The notes beneath the pieces were generated by a model. That model ran no database searches and was not told the origin of the DNA. It worked only from the letters and a program-made list of their open reading frames with translations. A stretch of DNA of 64,000 nucleotides, taken from Rhodovulum visakhapatnamense (lineage in GTDB: Bacteria > Pseudomonadota > Alphaproteobacteria > Rhodobacterales > Rhodobacteraceae). A program made the translations under genes and the position numbers. The stretch lies in the NCBI RefSeq assembly GCF_004365965.1, contig NZ_SOEB01000017.1, positions 1-64,000 of the forward strand, read 5' to 3'. This document shows positions 32,998-40,612 of the stretch, piece by piece; position 1 is the first letter of the stretch; the number at the start of each line of letters is the position of its first letter.

Positions 32998-34370
32998 CTA
33001 GCAGGGTGCTGAAGAAGTCCTGCCTCGACGCGGTTTGTGGAACGTGATTCACCCACCGCACGGTTGAGGCGGGGTTGGGCGATGCGCGGAACGGACAAGG
33101 CGACGGGGTCGCTGTTCAGCTATGTCGATCTTGAGGCGCGGATCCCGGCACGGCATCCGCTGCGCAAGATCCGGCAGGTGGTGAACGAGGCGCTGGCCAG
33201 CCTCGATCCCGAGTTCGAGTCGCTTTACACCGACTTCGGCCGTCCCTCGATCCCGCCGGAACGGCTGATCCGGGCGAGCTTGATCCAGATCCTGTTCTCG
33301 GTCCGCTCCGAGCGGCAGTTGATGGAGCAGATGCAGTATAACCTGCTGTTCCGCTGGTTCGTGGGGCTGGGCGTCGACGATCCTGTGTGGGTCCCGACGG
33401 TGTTCAGCAAGAACCGGGACCGCCTTCTGACCACTGACATGTCGCGCAAGGTGATGGCGGCGATCCTGGCCCATCGCGAGGTCGCGCCGCTCCTGTCGGA
33501 CGAGCACTTCTCGGTCGACGGCACGCTGATCAAGGCCTGGGCTTCCATGAAGAGCTTCCAGCCAAGGGCCGAGGGCGCGCCGCCCGACGACGAGGACCCC
33601 GGCGACCCGCCTTCGCGCGCCGCCGCCGACCATCCTCCCGTCGATACCAACCCGGAGACCGACCCGATGCCCCGCCCCAGCCGCCAGAACCGCAACGCCG
33701 AAGTCGACTTCCGGGGAGAGAAGCGCTCGAACGCGACCCACGCCTCGACCACGGATCCGGACGCCCGGCTCTACAAGAAATCGCCCGGCGCGGGCGCAGT
33801 GCTGTGCTTCATGGGCCATGCGCTGATGGAAAACCGGTCGGGCCTGATCGTGCAGGGCGACCTGACCCGGGCCGACGGCCATGCCGAACGGCGCGCCGCG
33901 CTCGACATGATCCATGCGCATTCACCGGGCTCGACACGGCAGCTGACGCTCGGGGCGGACAAGGCTTACGACAGCGCCGACTTCGTTCGCGACCTCCGGC
34001 GCGCCTGCGTCACGCCTCATGTCGCCCGGAAGGCGCGCCACTCCGCCATCGACGGTCGCACCACCCGACACGAGGGCTACACCCTGTCCCAGAAGCACCG
34101 GAAGCGGATCGAGGAGCCATTCGGCTGGGCCAAGACCGTCGGCGGCATGGCCCAGACCGTCTATCGCGGCATCGAACGGGTCCGATCCCGCTTCATCCTG
34201 ACAATGGCCGCGGCGAACCTTGCTCGGCTGCCCCGATTGCTGGCCGCGTGAGGCCACACGCCGACATCGGGAGCCCATGGCGCATGGCGGGACACGCCCT
34301 GATCGAGAACCAAATGATCCGGAACGCAGGACAACGTTCCGACCACACGCCTATTTCAGCACCCTGCTAG
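32998..34370 (+). mobile_element. IS element with 16-bp perfect inverted ends
   Basis: CTAGCAGGGTGCTGAA at 32998-33013 is exactly repeated in inverse at 34355-34370. It encloses one transposase gene (33082-34251). The outermost CTAG on both sides is palindromic, so it may be a 4-bp target duplication rather than part of the ends, leaving a 12-bp inverted repeat. The element is about 1.37 kb and looks intact. Confidence 0.88.
33082..34251 (+). CDS. IS5/IS1182-type DDE transposase
   Basis: 389 residues from MRGTDKATGSLFSYVDLEAR, the usual start of this transposase group. The N-terminal domain has LIRASLIQILFSVRSERQLM. The DDE catalytic core shows HFSVDGTLIKAWASMKSF (first Asp), LTLGADKAYDSADFVRDLR (second Asp) and KHRKRIEEPFGWAKTVGG (Glu). 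The internal Pro/Asp-rich insert (PPDDEDPGDPPSRAAADHPP) is typical of the group. No frameshift is needed and the gene looks functional. It inserted between the 731-residue gene and the phage early region. Confidence 0.9.
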   Translation: MRGTDKATGSLFSYVDLEARIPARHPLRKIRQVVNEALASLDPEFESLYTDFGRPSIPPERLIRASLIQILFSVRSERQLMEQMQYNLLFRWFVGLGVDDPVWVPTVFSKNRDRLLTTDMSRKVMAAILAHREVAPLLSDEHFSVDGTLIKAWASMKSFQPRAEGAPPDDEDPGDPPSRAAADHPPVDTNPETDPMPRPSRQNRNAEVDFRGEKRSNATHASTTDPDARLYKKSPGAGAVLCFMGHALMENRSGLIVQGDLTRADGHAERRAALDMIHAHSPGSTRQLTLGADKAYDSADFVRDLRRACVTPHVARKARHSAIDGRTTRHEGYTLSQKHRKRIEEPFGWAKTVGGMAQTVYRGIERVRSRFILTMAAANLARLPRLLAA

Positions 34371-34451
34371 AGTTCATCTAGGGTTTCGGGCGGGACGGTC
34401 TAACGAACCGCTGATTATTGGAAGGGCTCCATCGATCAGAGGAGCACCCCG

Positions 34452-34697
34452 ATGCCGACTCCCTTCGCCCCGCGCCAAGCAGCCTCGACGAGCTGGTCCG
34501 GCGCCGCGACGACCAAGCCCACCACCTCCAACTCGGAATGGCGCTGCACGCGCTGTGACAAGCTGCTTGGCGTCTGCCGGGACGACCGCATGCACCTGCG
34601 CTTCGCGCGGGGGCACGAGTATCTCGTGGGCTTCCCGGTTCAGGCCACCTGCCGCGGCTGCGGCACGCTGAACCAAGCGACCGCGCCCGCGCGCTGA
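34452..34697 (+). CDS. Com-like zinc-ribbon protein
   Basis: 81 residues. The second half reads WRCTRCDKLLGVC, then FPVQATCRGCGTLNQATAP, giving two CxxC knuckles as in the Com family. Phage Mu Com is an RNA-binding protein that opens translation of the mom mRNA. The N-terminal 30 residues are low-complexity. GAGGAG precedes the start. It is the first gene of the prophage early block, just right of the IS. A translational or nucleic-acid binding role is inferred from the fold. Confidence 0.7.
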   Translation: MPTPFAPRQAASTSWSGAATTKPTTSNSEWRCTRCDKLLGVCRDDRMHLRFARGHEYLVGFPVQATCRGCGTLNQATAPAR

Positions 34698-34796
34698 CGC
34701 GCGCATTCACCCACCCCCCTGAAATCGCAGAGACGCGCGACGTCCTGACCTGGCCACGAGAAGGCGCCGGACGCCTGGCCGCAAGGCAGGCGTCCG

Positions 34797-35513
34797 ATGT
34801 CCTTCGCGTGGCACGAGATCCGTGATCACCTCATGCATTCATCCTCCAACCTCCACTTCCAGCGCAGTTTCGACGCCGTTCGGCGTGCGCAGGCCGCCCT
34901 CGCACCTTTCCGGGATCCGGCGGCCCTGCTGGATGGGCTGCACCGCACGCCCGGCGATCAGGGCCAGAAGAACGTGATCCTTTCCGCGCTTGTCGAGGCG
35001 GCGCAGGGCGACGGGCCGGCGGCCGACTGCGCGCTGACGCTACTGTTGCTGGCGCTCTGGCCCGGCCTCGACGCCATTCGTCGCCGGTCGATCTGGCGCA
35101 GGCTCGGCACCGCCGACGAGGTCGCGTCCGACGTTCTGGCGCGCACCACCGAGGTGGTCCACGTGCTCGACCTGGGGCGCGTCAACTGGATTGCGGCCAC
35201 GGTGCTGCGGAACGTCGAGCGCGACATGATCCGGGCGCGCAAGCGCGAATTGGCTCATGACAGGCTGCCGGACGAGCTCGAACCGCTGGTCCGCCGGACC
35301 AGCGAGCGAGATCCCGCGATCAGCGACGCCCGCCTCAACGCAGAACTACGCAGTGTCATTGGCGACGATGCCCTGCTGGTGATCCGGGTGGCGATCGAGG
35401 GCTTTTCGCAGGCCGAGGTGGCCGTCGAACTCGGCCTCTCCGAGGCCGCCGCCCGCAAGCGGTATCAGCGCGCAATGCACAGGCTGCGCGACGCCCTCAA
35501 GGGAATTCCCTGA
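34797..35513 (+). CDS. Phage-encoded sigma-70-like factor
   Basis: 238 residues. The C-terminal EGFSQAEVAVELGLSEAAAR then KRYQRAMHRLRDALKG is a sigma region 4 helix-turn-helix. The middle (LGTADEVASDVLARTTEVVH, then LRNVERDMIRARKREL) resembles a divergent region 2. It may direct host RNA polymerase to phage promoters or act as a regulator with a sigma-like fold. A start at 34833 is an alternative. It heads the early gene series. A 15-base motif repeated before a second gene follows its stop (see 35518). Confidence 0.7.
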   Translation: MSFAWHEIRDHLMHSSSNLHFQRSFDAVRRAQAALAPFRDPAALLDGLHRTPGDQGQKNVILSALVEAAQGDGPAADCALTLLLLALWPGLDAIRRRSIWRRLGTADEVASDVLARTTEVVHVLDLGRVNWIAATVLRNVERDMIRARKRELAHDRLPDELEPLVRRTSERDPAISDARLNAELRSVIGDDALLVIRVAIEGFSQAEVAVELGLSEAAARKRYQRAMHRLRDALKGIP

Positions 35514-35517
35514 GCCG

Positions 35518-35598
35518 ATGTCCCGATCCGGTCCCGCCGGCGGCTTTTCCCATTCGAGCGCCGCCGAGCGCCTTCCCTCCAACCGAAAGCAGACACGC
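35518..35598 (+). repeat. Duplicated leader element, copy 1
   Basis: Between the sigma-like gene and the next start lies TGTCCCGATCCGGTC, then about 8 variable bases, GGCTTTTCCC, and CTCCAACCGAAAG near the start codon. Copy 2 at 37020-37104 has the same order and spacing. Its position in front of two unrelated genes suggests a shared control element rather than coding conservation. Confidence 0.6.
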
Positions 35599-35793
35599 AT
35601 GAACCGCACTGCCGATCTGTCGCTCGAGGATTTCAGGCGTCTTCCGGGGCTCTATCGCCGCTGGGAGCTGACCGAGGTCTGCGAGCCCAACCGCAACTAT
35701 CAGATCGAGGACGCCGGCGCCCATGCCGACGGGACGCCGCTCCTGGCGATCTACGTCGCCGAGCCCGCGCCCGACGTCCGCGAGGCCGCGTGA
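35599..35793 (+). CDS. Small phage early protein, function unknown
   Basis: 64 residues from MNRTADLSLEDFRRLPGLYR. The sequence RWELTEVCEPNRNYQIEDAG suggests a small alpha/beta fold. No family is recognised. The frame can be read further upstream, but that part is the duplicated leader element, so the ATG at 35599 is preferred. It lies in the early gene row between the sigma-like factor and the ATPase. Confidence 0.6.
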   Translation: MNRTADLSLEDFRRLPGLYRRWELTEVCEPNRNYQIEDAGAHADGTPLLAIYVAEPAPDVREAA

Positions 35794-35831
35794 TGCGCCT
35801 CCTCGATCACATCAGCCCACGGAGAACCGCC

Positions 35832-36128
35832 ATGCCGGACCAGCCGGACGCCATCACTCGTCTTCGCAAGGTGAACTACGCCCTCGAAGATCTCCCCGAA
35901 ACCATCTCCCTCCCGCAGCGTCCCGGAGACGAACCGCGCGAGCCGCTGTTGGTCGTCGAGGCGACCGTCGACGAGATCGCCTTCGCGATCGTGGAAGCGG
36001 AGCGCGAGAGCACGGCCGCCTACCGCCGCGCCGACGCGCTGAAGCGCCTCTACAAGCTCGCCCGCGAGGCGGGGTACATCGGCGCAGATCGCGCCGCCGC
36101 GGCGGTGATGAAGAAGGAGGGCCAGTGA
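35832..36128 (+). CDS. Small phage early protein, function unknown
   Basis: 98 residues from MPDQPDAITRLRKVNYALED, with GGAGAAC before the start. The second half, FAIVEAERESTAAYRRADAL then KRLYKLAREAG, is helical and may be a coiled coil. The stop overlaps the ATPase start (TGATG, 36126-36130), so the two are coupled. It could be a partner of the RecA-like ATPase. No family is recognised. Confidence 0.65.
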   Translation: MPDQPDAITRLRKVNYALEDLPETISLPQRPGDEPREPLLVVEATVDEIAFAIVEAERESTAAYRRADALKRLYKLAREAGYIGADRAAAAVMKKEGQ

Positions 36129-37003
36129 TGGCCCTTCCCATCATCGGCGCCGACGAACGGCTCGCGCAGCGCAAGGGCATCAAGGGCGTCATCTTCGGCC
36201 GGTCCGGCATCGGCAAGACCAGCCTGCTCTGGACGCTGAACGCCTCGACCACGCTCTTCCTCGACCTCGAAGCCGGGGATCTGGCGGTCGAGGGGCTGGA
36301 GATCGACACGCTCCGGCCCCGCACATGGAAGGAATGCCGCGATTTTGCAGTGTTCATCGGCGGGCCGAACCCGGCGCTGCGCGAGGACCAGCCTTACAGC
36401 CAGGCGCATTTCGACGAGGTCTGCGGGCGCTACGGCGATCCGGCGGTGATCGGCAAATACGAGACCGTCTTCATCGACTCGATCACCGTGGCCGGGCGGC
36501 TCTGCTTCCAGTGGTGCCGCGGGCAGCCCGAGGCGTTCTCCGAGAAGACCGGCAAGCCCGACATCCGCGGCGCCTACGGTCTGCATGGCCGCGAGATGAT
36601 CGGCTGGCTGACCCATTTGCAGCACACGCGCGGCAAGCATGTCTGGTTCGTGGGCATCCTCGACGAGCGGCTCGACGACTTCAACCGCAAGGTCTTCCAG
36701 CCGCAGATCGACGGCTCGAAGACCGGGCTCGAACTGCCGGGCATCGTGGATCAGGTCATCACCATGGCCGACATCGCCGATGCCAACGGCCAACCGCAGC
36801 GCGCCTTCGTCTGCCAGACGCTGAACCCCTGGAGCTATCCGGCCAAGGACCGCTCGGGCCGCCTCGATATGGTCGAGGCCCCGCATCTCGGCCGGCTGAT
36901 GGAGAAGATCCAGCGCCCCGCGGCGCCTGCCTCCGAACGCCTGACCTGGCCGCCGGTGACGTCGGCCGATCCCGCGCCCGCTGAGGAGCCCGGCCATGGC
37001 TGA
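36128..37003 (+). CDS. RecA-like phage ATPase (AAA_24 / Sak4-like)
   Basis: 291 residues. Walker A is GVIFGRSGIGKTSLLWTL, and FLDLEAGDLAVEGLEI supplies the following acidic strand. Walker B is at YETVFIDSITVAGRLCF, and THLQHTRGKHVWFVGILDE holds the sensor strand. Compact RecA-core ATPases of this type in phages are single-strand annealing or recombination proteins (Sak4-like) or replication helpers. Its neighbours, an SSB-like protein, helicase and nuclease, support recombination or replication. The exact class is inferred. Confidence 0.75.
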   Translation: MALPIIGADERLAQRKGIKGVIFGRSGIGKTSLLWTLNASTTLFLDLEAGDLAVEGLEIDTLRPRTWKECRDFAVFIGGPNPALREDQPYSQAHFDEVCGRYGDPAVIGKYETVFIDSITVAGRLCFQWCRGQPEAFSEKTGKPDIRGAYGLHGREMIGWLTHLQHTRGKHVWFVGILDERLDDFNRKVFQPQIDGSKTGLELPGIVDQVITMADIADANGQPQRAFVCQTLNPWSYPAKDRSGRLDMVEAPHLGRLMEKIQRPAAPASERLTWPPVTSADPAPAEEPGHG

Positions 37004-37019
37004 GCGCCTCTCGCCATTC

Positions 37020-37104
37020 CCGGTGTCCCGATCCGGTCGCCGGGGTGGCTTTTCCCCTCTGACGCCGCTGCGCGTCCCATCCTCCAACTGAAAGGAGCCG
37101 CGCA
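37020..37104 (+). repeat. Duplicated leader element, copy 2
   Basis: TGTCCCGATCCGGTC, 8 bases, GGCTTTTCCC and CTCCAACTGAAAGG occur in the same order as at 35518-35598, ending directly before the start codon at 37105. The motif begins about 20 bases after the ATPase stop. Confidence 0.6.
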
Positions 37105-37728
37105 ATGTCCGGACCCTGGAACGACTTCAACTCCGCCCAATCCAACACCAACGTCATCCCCAAGGGCACGCTCGCCAAGGTGCGCCTGACGCTCCGCCCC
37201 GGCGGCTTCGACGACCCCTCGCAGGGCTGGACCGGCGGCTGGGCGCGCCGCGCCGCCACCGGCGCCGTCTATCTCGACGCCGAATACACGGTGCTCGAGG
37301 GGCCCTATGCCCGGCGCAAGGTCTGGTCGCTGATCGGCCTCTACAGCCCGAAGGGCCCGGACTGGGCGAACATGGGGCGCGGCCTGATCCGTGGCATCCT
37401 CAACTCGGCGCGCGGCGTGTCCGACAAGGACAACTCGCCCGAGGCGCAGGCCCGCCGCCGGATCAACGGGTTCGGCGATCTCGACGGGGTCGAGTTCGTC
37501 GCCCGCATCGACATCGGCACCGACACCAACGGCGAGGACAAGAACGAGATCCGCGCTGCCGTCACGCCCGACCATCGCGACTACGCCGCGCTGATGGGCA
37601 CGGTGGCGCCGCAGGTCTCCGCCGCCCCGGCGCAGGGCCACGCCCCGCAGCAGCCCACAACGGCCACCCAGCCCAGCCAGCCCGCGTCCGCCCCCGGCAA
37701 CGCCGGTCGGCCGAGCTGGGCGCAGTAA
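37105..37728 (+). CDS. Putative phage single-strand-binding-like protein
   Basis: 207 residues. The start MSGPWNDFNSAQSNTNVIPK and the middle TGAVYLDAEYTVLEGPYARR then KVWSLIGLYSP resemble phage proteins of the DUF669 type. Those sit next to recombination ATPases and probably bind single-stranded DNA. The C-terminal 50 residues are a Pro/Ala/Gln-rich linker ending GRPSWAQ, without the acidic tip of bacterial SSB. It lies between the RecA-like ATPase and the helicase. The SSB role is inferred from shape and context. Confidence 0.55.
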   Translation: MSGPWNDFNSAQSNTNVIPKGTLAKVRLTLRPGGFDDPSQGWTGGWARRAATGAVYLDAEYTVLEGPYARRKVWSLIGLYSPKGPDWANMGRGLIRGILNSARGVSDKDNSPEAQARRRINGFGDLDGVEFVARIDIGTDTNGEDKNEIRAAVTPDHRDYAALMGTVAPQVSAAPAQGHAPQQPTTATQPSQPASAPGNAGRPSWAQ

Positions 37729-37742
37729 GGGGGAGACCGGCC

Positions 37743-39431
37743 ATGCGCCTGCGCCCCCGCCAGAAGACCTTCGTCGAGCGCAGCGTGGCTGCGCTCGCTT
37801 CCCGCGGCAACACTCTGGGCGTGGCGCCCACCGGCGCGGGCAAGACCATCATGCTTTCGGCGGTCACCGGCGAGATGATCGGCGACGGCGCGAAGGCCTG
37901 TGTGCTCGCCCATCGCGACGAGCTGACGGCGCAGAACCGCGCCAAGTTCCAGCGCGTGGTGCCGGGCGTCGCCACCTCGGTCATCGACGCCACGGAGAAG
38001 TCGTGGGGCGGCCAGGTCGCCTTCGCCATGGTGCCGACGCTGGCGCGGGCCTCGAACCTCGCCGACATGCCGCTCCTCGACCTGCTGGTCGTCGACGAGG
38101 CGCACCATGCCGTCGCCGACAGTTATCGCCGGATCATCGACCGGGTGCGTGAGGCCAATCCCGACGCCCGGATCTTCGGGGTCACGGCGACGCCGAACAG
38201 GGGCGACAAGAAAGGCCTGCGCGAGGTCTTCGACAACGTGGCCGATCAGGTGCGCCTCGGTGAGTTGATCGCCTCCGGCCACCTGGTGCCGCCGCGCACA
38301 TTCGTCATCGACGTGGGCGTACAGGACGAGCTGCGCTCGGTCCGCAAGACCATGTCGGATTTCGACATGGCGGAAGTGGCGGGCATCATGGACCGCGCCC
38401 CCGTCACCGACGAGGTGATCCGGCACTGGAAGGAAAAGGCGGACGACCGGCAGACCGTGGTGTTCTGCTCCACCGTCGCGCACGCCGAACACGTCACCGA
38501 CGCCTTCCGGGCAGCTGGCGTTTCCGCCGCGCTGATCCACGGCGATCTGGCGGCCGAGACCCGCAAGGCGATCCTCGCCGACTACGCCGCTGGGGACATC
38601 CGCGTCGTGGTCAACGTGGCGGTGCTGACCGAAGGCTGGGACCATCCGCCCACCTCCTGCGTCGTGCTGCTGCGGCCCAGCTCCTACAAGTCCACCATGA
38701 TCCAGATGGTCGGGCGGGGCCTGCGCACCGTCGATCCCGAGGAACATCCCGGCATCGTCAAGACCGACTGCGTCGTGCTGGATTTCGGCACCTCCAGCCT
38801 GATCCACGGCACGCTGGAGCAGGACGTCGATCTCGACGGCAAGACCGAAGCTGGAGAGGCGCCGACGAAGACCTGTCCGGCCTGCGAGGCGGAGATCCCG
38901 CTGGCCGCCACCGAATGCCCGCTCTGCGGCGAGGCGTTCCCGCGCGAGGATCTGGATGCGGGCGAAGGCGGGGACGCCGCGCCGCTCTCGGGCTTCATGA
39001 TGACCGAGATCGACCTGCTGAAGCGCTCCAGCTTCGCGTGGGTCGACCTCTACGGCACGGACGACGCGCTGATGGCCACGGGCTTCGCAGCCTGGGGCGG
39101 CATCTTCTGGCTGGACGGGGCCTGGTACGCCATCGGCGGCGCGAAGGGCGAACGCCCCCACCTGTTGGGCGTCGGCGAGCGCACCGTCTGCCTCGCGCAG
39201 GCCGACGACTGGCTGAACACGCACGAGACCGACGAGAGCGCCTTCAAGACCCGCTCCTGGCTGCGCCAGCCGCCGACCGAGAAGCAGCTGCAGTACCTGC
39301 CGCCCGAGTGCCGCCACGACTTCGGCCTGACGCGCTACCGCGCCTCCGCGCTGATGACCTTCGGCTTCAACAAGCGCGCCATCCGCCAGCTGATCGACAC
39401 GGCGGCCTCTCCCGAACGGAGGGCGGCATGA
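37743..39431 (+). CDS. Phage DEAD/DEAH-box helicase
   Basis: 562 residues. Superfamily 2 motifs: LGVAPTGAGKTIMLSAVTG (I), LVVDEAHHAVADSYR (II), GVTATPNRGDKKGL (III), VVNVAVLTEGWDHPPTSCVV (V) and MIQMVGRGLRTVD (VI). A zinc ribbon, CPACEAEIPLAATECPLCGE, follows the helicase core. The C-terminal 150 residues are an unassigned domain. It would unwind DNA for phage replication or recombination. GGGGGAG precedes the start. Confidence 0.88.
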   Translation: MRLRPRQKTFVERSVAALASRGNTLGVAPTGAGKTIMLSAVTGEMIGDGAKACVLAHRDELTAQNRAKFQRVVPGVATSVIDATEKSWGGQVAFAMVPTLARASNLADMPLLDLLVVDEAHHAVADSYRRIIDRVREANPDARIFGVTATPNRGDKKGLREVFDNVADQVRLGELIASGHLVPPRTFVIDVGVQDELRSVRKTMSDFDMAEVAGIMDRAPVTDEVIRHWKEKADDRQTVVFCSTVAHAEHVTDAFRAAGVSAALIHGDLAAETRKAILADYAAGDIRVVVNVAVLTEGWDHPPTSCVVLLRPSSYKSTMIQMVGRGLRTVDPEEHPGIVKTDCVVLDFGTSSLIHGTLEQDVDLDGKTEAGEAPTKTCPACEAEIPLAATECPLCGEAFPREDLDAGEGGDAAPLSGFMMTEIDLLKRSSFAWVDLYGTDDALMATGFAAWGGIFWLDGAWYAIGGAKGERPHLLGVGERTVCLAQADDWLNTHETDESAFKTRSWLRQPPTEKQLQYLPPECRHDFGLTRYRASALMTFGFNKRAIRQLIDTAASPERRAA

Positions 39432-39434
39432 CCC

Positions 39435-39845
39435 ATGGCACCCTCAACCCCCATCACGGTCGAGGACCGGCGGCGACTCTGGCATCCGCGTGGGACGCTT
39501 TGTGCTGTCTGCCGGCAACCCACCCGTGGTTTTGGCTGGTTCGATCCGCACCGGTCGAAGCGGCCCCGGCCATCGGTCTGGTTCTGCTCGATGCCCTGCC
39601 AGTCCTTCTGGACGCGCTTCGCGCGGGAGCGTTTCGCCATGGTTGACCTGACCGAGGAGGAGCGCGCCGCGATCACCGCCACCATGAAGCGCGTGGCGCT
39701 GCTGATGGACGAGATCGGCTGGGCCACCCCGCTCGGCGAACTGACCGAGGCGCAGGTGCGCGCGCTGATCGAGGAAGCCGTCGAGGGCTTCCGCGAGGCC
39801 ATGTCCGACATCGCCCGGGCGCAGACGCCGGAGGTGCCATTTTGA
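39435..39845 (+). CDS. DUF6511-like phage protein with zinc-finger N-terminus
   Basis: 136 residues. The N-terminal third has GTLCAVCRQPTRGFGW and SVWFCSMPCQSFW, a CxxC...CxxxC zinc-binding pattern. The rest is helical (MVDLTEEERAAITATMKRVA). The likely family is DUF6511, recurrent in Rhodobacterales prophages, function unknown. It starts 3 bases after the helicase stop, and its own stop overlaps the TTG start of the nuclease. Confidence 0.65.
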   Translation: MAPSTPITVEDRRRLWHPRGTLCAVCRQPTRGFGWFDPHRSKRPRPSVWFCSMPCQSFWTRFARERFAMVDLTEEERAAITATMKRVALLMDEIGWATPLGELTEAQVRALIEEAVEGFREAMSDIARAQTPEVPF

Positions 39846-40612
39846 CCCTCGATTACAATCGCCGCCCCAGCTTCGCTGACCGGGTCAACGCCGCCGTCGA
39901 TCGGGCGCTCACCGCCGATCAGGCCACGCGGCCGCCCCGCGACTATCTCGGCGGCTCGCGCCTCGGCCATGCCTGCGAGCGGGCGCTGCAATTCGAGTTC
40001 ACGGCGACGCCGAAGGACGAGGGTCAGGACTTCAGCGGCCAGTCGCTGCGCATCTTCGCCATCGGGCACGCCCTCGAGGATCTGGCCGTCGCCTGGCTGC
40101 GCGGCGCGGGCTTCGACCTATACACCCGCAAGGGCAACCGGCCCGATGGCGGCCAGTTCGGCTTCTCGGTCGCTGGCGGGCGCATCCGGGGCCATGTCGA
40201 CGGCATCATTGCCGCCGGGCCCGAGGGCTTCGGTCTGGCCGTTCCCGCACTCTGGGAATGCAAGACGATGAACGCGAAGAACTGGCGGGCCTGCGTCAAG
40301 GACGGCGTGACGAAATCCAAGCCGGTCTACGCCGCTCAGATCGCGCTCTATCAGGCCTACTTGGAAACCAGCGTGCCCGGCATCTCGGCCGCGCCTGCAC
40401 TCTTCACCGCGATCAACAAGGATACGGCCGAGCTCCACCACGAGCTGGTCCCCTTCGACGCCGATCTCGCGCAGCGCATGTCGGATCGGGGCGTGCGGAT
40501 CCTGCAGGCGACCGATGCGGGTGAGCTTCTGCCGCGCGTCGCCACCACACCCGACTTCTTCGAATGCCGCTTCTGCCCCTGGTCCGAGCGCTGCTGGAGG
40601 CTGCCGGCATGA
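39842..40612 (+). CDS. PD-(D/E)xK nuclease with Cas4-like Fe-S cysteines
   Basis: 256 residues. The start is TTG, overlapping the upstream stop as TTGA (39842-39845). The nuclease core is seen as FAIGHALEDLAVAWLRGAGF, GHVDGII and the ECKTMNAKNW motif (E-x-K), then YAAQIALYQAY (QxxxY). One Cys lies before the core (LGHACERAL) and three after it (FFECRFCPWSERCW), the layout of the 4Fe-4S cluster of Cas4/AddB-type nucleases. It probably trims DNA ends in phage recombination. It is coupled to the primase gene downstream (ATGA). Confidence 0.82.
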   Translation: MTLDYNRRPSFADRVNAAVDRALTADQATRPPRDYLGGSRLGHACERALQFEFTATPKDEGQDFSGQSLRIFAIGHALEDLAVAWLRGAGFDLYTRKGNRPDGGQFGFSVAGGRIRGHVDGIIAAGPEGFGLAVPALWECKTMNAKNWRACVKDGVTKSKPVYAAQIALYQAYLETSVPGISAAPALFTAINKDTAELHHELVPFDADLAQRMSDRGVRILQATDAGELLPRVATTPDFFECRFCPWSERCWRLPA

